8,675 nt of DNA from an uncultured Microbacteriaceae bacterium (GTDB lineage: Bacteria; Actinomycetota; Actinomycetes; Actinomycetales; Microbacteriaceae), in contig CAMLMQ010000127.1 of assembly GCA_946481135.1 (NCBI GenBank), forward strand, positions 1 through 8,675, in the 5' to 3' direction. A model generated the notes under the pieces. It ran no database searches. It had not been told where the DNA came from and saw only the letters and a list, made by a program, of their open reading frames with translations. The position numbers were made by a program, and so were the translations under genes. Positions 5,289 to 8,675 of the stretch are shown one piece after another. Position 1 is the stretch's first letter; every line of letters starts with the position of its first letter.

Positions 5289-5875
5289 GCGCGGAAGCCG
5301 GCGACCGTCGCGCGCATCACGGTCTTGTTCTTGCCGATGCGCCGCTCGAACGTGAAGCCGGCCTGCTCGAAGATGCCGGGCGTCACGTTGTGGAGGAACG
5401 ACGACGAGACCCGCTTGCCCGGCTCGACGATGTTGGGGAACGACACCACCTCGCCGCCGCCGGCACGGGCGATGAGGTCGAGCGCGCCCCTCAGCGCGAG
5501 AAGCGCGACGCCCTGGCGACGGTAGTCGCGATCGACGAAGAAGCACGTGATGCGCCACGGTGCCTCGTGGGTCTCCCCGGCGTCGAACTGCTTGCGGTGG
5601 TAGATGTTCGGCAACTCGCTCGGCGACCCGAACTTGCACCACGCGATCGCCTGATCGCCGTCGAACACGAGCGCCGCGTGCGCGACCCCCTCGTCGACGA
5701 GTCGGCGCTGGAACGTCGCGCCGTCGCCGCGGTGGTCGGCCTTGCGTGTCGTGTCGGTGTCGCCGTGGAAGTAGCTGCAGTAGCAGCCACCCCACACGCC
5801 GTTGTGCTTCTCGGCGAGCGCGAGCCAAGCGGGGAACGTCTCCGGCGACAGCGCCTTCACGACGTAGTCGGTCAC
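5285..5875 (-). CDS. GNAT-family N-acetyltransferase
   Basis: The 196-residue product carries the acetyl-CoA-binding motif A of the GNAT superfamily: a beta strand I-T-C-F-F-V leading into D-Y-R-R-Q-G-V-A (117-124), matching the R/Q-x-x-G-x-G/A pyrophosphate loop with Ala as the last residue, then the helix L-L-A-L-R-G-A-L-D-L-I. I-F-E-Q-A-G-F (168-174) fits the later GNAT segment before the last strands. The N-terminal W-G-G-C-Y-C-S-Y-F-H (28-37) resembles a subgroup with a conserved cysteine pair there. GNATs transfer acetyl groups to amines; the substrate is unknown. The chosen start is GTG at 5875; there is no clear Shine-Dalgarno sequence. It follows the 144-residue gene by 33 bases on the same strand and converges with the coupled plus-strand pair, overlapping by 4 bases. 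Confidence 0.87.
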   Translation of the reverse strand: MTDYVVKALSPETFPAWLALAEKHNGVWGGCYCSYFHGDTDTTRKADHRGDGATFQRRLVDEGVAHAALVFDGDQAIAWCKFGSPSELPNIYHRKQFDAGETHEAPWRITCFFVDRDYRRQGVALLALRGALDLIARAGGGEVVSFPNIVEPGKRVSSSFLHNVTPGIFEQAGFTFERRIGKNKTVMRATVAGFRA

Positions 5876-5908
5876 GAGGTCATGATGCGCCCTCGCGCCG
5901 ACATCCCG

Positions 5909-6343
5909 CTAGCGCTTCATCTCGCGCGCCCGGAGGCGATCCACCTCCACCTGGAGTGTCAGCACGGAGCAGTGCGACACCATGAGTCCCGTGCGCGGTG
6001 CCGCCATCCACTCCCCCGCCGCCCCGAGCACCTGCAGCTGCGCGCGACGGTCCTGGGGGTCGCCCGGCATCCAGCGCTCGCTCGCCACGAGCAGCAGCAC
6101 GTCGGGCAGCGCCTCGAAGGAGATCGAGCGGGCCGCCGGGTCGGGCGTGTCGAACTGCAGCTCAAGCGCGATCAGTTCGCGCTCAGCATCCGTCGCGATG
6201 CGCTCCCACTCGGCCTCGACACACTGCCTCACCCGTCGGCCGACGGCGAGGATGCGGTCGCGGCGCCGGCCCGTCCGGGCGGCCGCATAGGCGCTCAGCC
6301 AGGGGTCGAAGACGTCGGCGATGCTGGGGGTGCGAAGGTCCAT
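5909..6343 (-). CDS. Conserved-looking hypothetical protein, 144 residues
   Basis: I do not recognise this family. The 144-residue product is soluble and probably mainly helical, with no signal peptide or membrane helix. It has an Arg-rich stretch early on (A-A-R-T-G-R-R-R-D-R, 21-30), a strand-like hydrophobic segment L-P-D-V-L-L-L-V-A (79-87), R-W-M-P-G-D-P (90-96), and ends M-V-S-H-C-S-V-L-T-L-Q-V-E-V-D-R-L. The ATG at 6343 is preceded at 6 bases by CATCCT, a weak -10 match, rather than by a Shine-Dalgarno sequence. The frame is open further upstream, but that part overlaps ychF in another frame and is not protein-like. It lies 47 bases after ychF and 33 bases before the acetyltransferase gene, so the three may share a transcript. 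Confidence 0.72.
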   Translation of the reverse strand: MDLRTPSIADVFDPWLSAYAAARTGRRRDRILAVGRRVRQCVEAEWERIATDAERELIALELQFDTPDPAARSISFEALPDVLLLVASERWMPGDPQDRRAQLQVLGAAGEWMAAPRTGLMVSHCSVLTLQVEVDRLRAREMKR

Positions 6344-6390
6344 GCGCGCAGGATGGGGCGCACGTCCGACATCCACCCGCGGACCGTCGG

Positions 6391-7467
6391 TCAGACGTTG
6401 AAGCGGAACTCCACCACGTCGCCGTCCTGCATGACGTAGTCCTTGCCCTCCATGCGGGCCTTGCCCTTCGCGCGCGCTTCCGCGACGGACCCCGTCGCGA
6501 CGAGATCGTCGAAGGAGATCACCTCGGCCTTGATGAAGCCCTTCTCGAAGTCGGTGTGGATGACACCCGCCGCCTGCGGCGCCTTCCAGCCCTTGCCGAT
6601 CGTCCAGGCGCGCGACTCCTTGGGGCCGGCGGTGAGGTAGGTCTGCAGGCCGAGGGTGTCGAAGCCGATGCGGGCGAGCTGGTTGAGACCCGACTCGGTC
6701 TGGCCCGTCGAGGCGAGCAGTTCGGCGGCGTCCTCGGGGTCGAGGTCGATGAGCTCCGACTCGACCTTCGCGTCGAGGAACACGGCCTGCGCCGGGGCGA
6801 CGAGTGCGGAGAGTGCCGCCTTCTTCTCGTCGGAGGTGAGCACCGACTCGTCGACGTTGAAGACGTAGATGATCGGCTTCGCGGTGAGGAGGCCGAGTTC
6901 GCGCAGCAGCGCGACCTCGACGCCCGTCGCGCGGGAGAGCGGCGTGCCGGCCTCGAGCGCCTTCTGGGCGGCGAGCGCGGCATCCAGCACGGCGGGGTCG
7001 AGCTTCTTGCCGCGCACCTCCTTCTCGTAGCGCGCGATCGCCTTCTCGAGTGTCTGCAGGTCGGCGAGGGCGAGCTCGGCGGTGATGACCTCGAGGTCGT
7101 CCTTCGCGTCGACGACGCCCGAGACGTGCACGACGTCGGAGTCCTCGAAGCCGCGCACGACCTGGGCGATCGCATCCGCCTCCCGGATGTTGGCGAGGAA
7201 CTGGTTGCCGAGACCCTCGCCCTCGCTCGCGCCCTTCACGATGCCGGCGATGTCGACGAACGCGACAGTCGCGGGCAGGATGCGCTCGCTGTGGAAGATC
7301 TCGGCGAGCACCTTCAGCCGCGGGTCGGGCAGTTCGACGACGCCGACGTTCGGCTCGATCGTCGCGAACGGGTAATTCGCCGCGAGGACGTCGTTCTTGG
7401 TGAGCGCGTTGAAGAGCGTGCTCTTGCCGACGTTGGGGAGTCCGACGATGCCGATGGTGAGTGCCAC
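6391..7467 (-). CDS. ychF: YchF, redox-regulated OLA1-type ATPase
   Basis: The 358-residue product is a full-length YchF, a universally conserved P-loop protein of the Obg group that binds ribosomes and prefers ATP to GTP. Visible motifs are the P-loop G-L-P-N-V-G-K-S (9-16), N-Y-P-F-A-T-I-E-P-N (31-40), V-D-I-A-G (71-75, G3) and N-V-D-E (204-207). The last is the N-x-x-E form of the G4 motif, which explains the ATP preference in this family. The C-terminal quarter is the TGS domain, ending V-V-E-F-R-F-N-V. It acts in the cytosol in translation and stress responses, probably as a negative regulator of the oxidative stress response. The start is GTG at 7467, with TAGGCT (7481-7476) 8 bases upstream and only a C-run between, so a leaderless transcript is likely. 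Codon use is strongly G/C-ending. Confidence 0.97.
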   Translation of the reverse strand: MALTIGIVGLPNVGKSTLFNALTKNDVLAANYPFATIEPNVGVVELPDPRLKVLAEIFHSERILPATVAFVDIAGIVKGASEGEGLGNQFLANIREADAIAQVVRGFEDSDVVHVSGVVDAKDDLEVITAELALADLQTLEKAIARYEKEVRGKKLDPAVLDAALAAQKALEAGTPLSRATGVEVALLRELGLLTAKPIIYVFNVDESVLTSDEKKAALSALVAPAQAVFLDAKVESELIDLDPEDAAELLASTGQTESGLNQLARIGFDTLGLQTYLTAGPKESRAWTIGKGWKAPQAAGVIHTDFEKGFIKAEVISFDDLVATGSVAEARAKGKARMEGKDYVMQDGDVVEFRFNV

Positions 7468-7475
7468 GGGGGTTC

Positions 7476-7481
7476 AGCCTA
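7476..7481 (-). promoter_or_regulatory. -10 element of ychF
   Basis: TAGGCT on the minus strand, identical to the -10 of the glycine riboswitch promoter, lies 8 bases before the GTG start of ychF. The intervening GAACCCCC cannot act as a Shine-Dalgarno sequence. This suggests that ychF has its own promoter, separate from the nuclease-like gene upstream. No -35 consensus is seen. Confidence 0.5.
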
Positions 7482-7525
7482 TCCGGGCGCCGGGGCGGCC
7501 TCCGCGGTTCCGCCTCGGGCCCCAC

Positions 7526-8470
7526 CTATCCGAACGAAGGGTCCGGGCCGAGGTCGAGGGCTTCCTTGTAGGCCCCGATCACCGTGTCGGCGAGGTCGAG
7601 AACCAACTGAACGCGGTCAGGCGTGAGCCACCCCGCCGGTGAGTAGCCGCTCGTGAGACTGAACCTCTCGACTGTCGTTCGAACGAACTCCTCTGACGTC
7701 AGCGCCGGGATCGCGATACCGGAGTTCTTCCCCGAGTACGCGCTGAACGAGATGTAGATCCGGCCATCGCTGTACGAGGTGAGAACAGATCGGAACCCGC
7801 CGGCCGACGGCCCGGGAGCAAAGAACGCCAACAGGTGCTTTCCGCCTCGGACGGTGGGGTAGAGCTTCAAGCCCCGCTCGACCAGCTGGGCAGCCAGTGC
7901 GGATGCCGCGCCGCGTAGCGTTTCACTCGAGTACGCGGCGAGCACCTCCTCCAAGCCTGCGCTTCGCTCGTAACCGCTGACATTACCGGCGACTTCTTCG
8001 GTGAACGCGCTCGGCTCCGCGACGACATCGAATATTGGCGCCCACGCGGAGCCGTCGACGCGGACGGCTTTGGCTTCGACAAGCCAGACCTTGATGCCCT
8101 TCCCGGCGCGGGCGGCCACGTCGTTCAAGTAGTGGGCCACCTCTCGGAACTCGTCTCGGTGCTCCTCCGCCACGACGATGAGACCGGCCGCATCCGCGGA
8201 GACGGCGTACGCGAGCCCTCGGGTGAGGTGGTCATGGTCCGCACGCCCGTACTGGTTCTCGATGACATAGTGAGCGCCCTCGGATCCGCTCGCCAGGATG
8301 TCGATGCGCCGACCGCCGGCAGCGGGCACCTCCGTGCTCGCGTCCGCGAGGCCAAGCCCCAGGTCTCGGTCGAGGAGATCAAGGTGCTGCGCAAGCTCCG
8401 GAGTGAAGTCCCTGGCCTCGCCCGACCAGGCTTCCGTGAGGCGACCCCATTCCGCTTTGCCCATGACCAC
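7526..8470 (-). CDS. PD-(D/E)XK nuclease-like protein (DUF4268-like N-terminal domain)
   Basis: The 314-residue product has, near its N-terminus, the core of a PD-(D/E)XK-type nuclease fold: R-R-I-D-I-L-A with D57, then a strand Y-V-I-E-N-Q with E71 and Q73, followed by D-H-D-H-L-T-R-G-L-A-Y-A (78-89) and L-I-V-V-A-E-E-H. The usual E-x-K is E-x-Q here, a known variant. This block resembles DUF4268-type proteins, often standalone and found near restriction or other defence genes. The C-terminal half (about 200-300) has aromatic strand segments, F-R-S-V-L-T-S-Y-S-D-G-R-I-Y-I-S-F, and no recognised motif. The GTG at 8470 is supported by TAGAGT 6 bases upstream (leaderless). Codons such as CTT, GGT, GAA, CGA and AAA are more frequent than in ychF, which suggests later acquisition. 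DNA cleavage and a defence role are inferred. Confidence 0.72.
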   Translation of the reverse strand: MVMGKAEWGRLTEAWSGEARDFTPELAQHLDLLDRDLGLGLADASTEVPAAGGRRIDILASGSEGAHYVIENQYGRADHDHLTRGLAYAVSADAAGLIVVAEEHRDEFREVAHYLNDVAARAGKGIKVWLVEAKAVRVDGSAWAPIFDVVAEPSAFTEEVAGNVSGYERSAGLEEVLAAYSSETLRGAASALAAQLVERGLKLYPTVRGGKHLLAFFAPGPSAGGFRSVLTSYSDGRIYISFSAYSGKNSGIAIPALTSEEFVRTTVERFSLTSGYSPAGWLTPDRVQLVLDLADTVIGAYKEALDLGPDPSFG

Positions 8471-8476
8471 GCGGCG

Positions 8477-8482
8477 ACTCTA
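8477..8482 (-). promoter_or_regulatory. -10 element of the nuclease-like gene
   Basis: TAGAGT on the minus strand lies 6 bases before the GTG at 8470, the leaderless spacing seen at other starts in this window. No Shine-Dalgarno sequence precedes the GTG. The expected -35 region coincides with one arm of the inverted repeat at 8499-8507. Confidence 0.55.
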
Positions 8483-8498
8483 TCGGCAGCACGTGCCC

Positions 8499-8561
8499 AA
8501 CTCTCGGCGTCACCTCGGGTGATCCATCAGACGTCGATGAGAGCTCGGTACCCCGAGAGTT
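8499..8561. repeat. 9-bp inverted repeat in the divergent intergenic region
   Basis: AACTCTCGG (8499-8507) and CCGAGAGTT (8553-8561) are perfect reverse complements separated by 45 bases. The right arm can also form a small local hairpin with CTCGG at 8544-8548. The left arm covers the -35 region of the nuclease-like gene. It could be a paired operator, the remnant ends of a small element, or chance. Apart from this repeat I see nothing in the 149 bases between the two divergent genes except promoter elements at each end. Confidence 0.4.
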
Positions 8562-8607
8562 AGGGACAGCCTCGGCGCGGCACGAGGGCGGTGTCGGGCG
8601 CCCGTGT

Positions 8608-8613
8608 CAGAGT
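8608..8613 (+). promoter_or_regulatory. Weak -10 candidate of the exonuclease gene
   Basis: CAGAGT lies 6 bases before the GTG at 8620. It departs from TAnnnT at the first base but keeps the leaderless spacing used elsewhere in the window. No Shine-Dalgarno sequence is present before the GTG. Confidence 0.3.
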
Positions 8614-8619
8614 CGGCAT

Positions 8620-8675
8620 GTGCCGCTCGACTTCACCGCCATCGACTTCGAGACGGCGAACTCGTCGATGGCGAG
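8620..8675 (+). CDS. DEDD (DnaQ/RNase T-like) 3'-5' exonuclease, N-terminal fragment
   Basis: Only the first 18 codons are in the window. They read M-P-L-D-F-T-A-I-D-F-E-T-A-N-S-S-M-A, where I-D-F-E-T-A-N is the Exo I motif of DEDD exonucleases; D9 and E11 would be the first two metal-binding carboxylates. The family removes nucleotides from 3' ends of DNA or RNA and includes the DNA polymerase III epsilon subunit and RNase T. The motif so close to the N-terminus fits small bacterial exonuclease-domain proteins. The GTG start is chosen because it places the motif at the usual distance; the ATG two bases earlier is in another frame. The gene is truncated by the window edge, so its subfamily and any extra domains (for example BRCT) cannot be judged. 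Confidence 0.75.
   Translation, partial: MPLDFTAIDFETANSSMA

Noticed and set aside
6344..7525. N-terminal extension of the 144-residue protein into the ychF region
   Set aside because: The extension is an Arg-rich alternative frame of ychF; ychF is certain and the extension has no protein-like features.
7478..7532. Direct repeat CCTATCCG at 7478-7485 and 7525-7532
   Set aside because: Only 8 bp, one copy contains the ychF -10 and the other the stop of the nuclease-like gene; no matching copy is seen at the other end of that gene, so it does not mark an insertion.
8471..8619. Possible tRNA or insertion-site remnant in the intergenic region
   Set aside because: No T-loop sequence (GTTCGAnTC) or cloverleaf could be found; only the inverted repeat remains.
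1..8675. CRISPR array, insertion sequence, integrase or prophage genes
   Set aside because: No regularly spaced repeats, transposase or integrase motifs were seen in any frame.

Overview
The window is GC-rich throughout, with strong G/C preference at third codon positions, GTG starts, many start codons without a Shine-Dalgarno sequence, and an over-used GGATGC/GCATCC word. Together with the gene families this points to a chromosomal segment of an actinobacterium, most likely Micrococcales/Microbacteriaceae. The family-level placement is inference.

Layout: (1) 21-257, minus strand: a tandem glycine riboswitch with its own promoter; its target gene lies beyond the left edge. (2) 275-1033: a bidirectional promoter drives a 46-residue single-pass membrane protein leftward and an AhpD-like/carboxymuconolactone decarboxylase-family protein rightward. 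(3) 1027-3001: a second bidirectional promoter separates an atypical short-chain dehydrogenase (minus) from a flavin-containing monooxygenase (plus). (4) 3062-5288, plus strand: a small lipoprotein, a four-helix membrane protein with an acidic C-terminal domain, a YgjV-like membrane protein, and a translationally coupled 113-residue protein of unknown function; three GC-rich hairpins separate the units. (5) 5285-8470, minus strand: a PD-(D/E)XK-like nuclease-family protein, YchF ATPase, an unknown 144-residue protein and a GNAT acetyltransferase, in that transcription order. (6) 8620-8675: the start of a DnaQ/DEDD-type exonuclease reading off the right edge.

Most of this is ordinary core or semi-core content, and no complete novel multi-gene system is evident. 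The items most worth a second look are: the two near-identical bidirectional leaderless promoters, whose start codons are 34-35 bases apart with back-to-back -10 boxes; the short-chain dehydrogenase that lacks the Tyr-x-x-x-Lys catalytic pair; the standalone E-x-Q nuclease-like gene with less biased codon use, possibly an acquired defence or DNA-repair gene next to an exonuclease; and the four-helix membrane protein with an unrecognised C-terminal domain.
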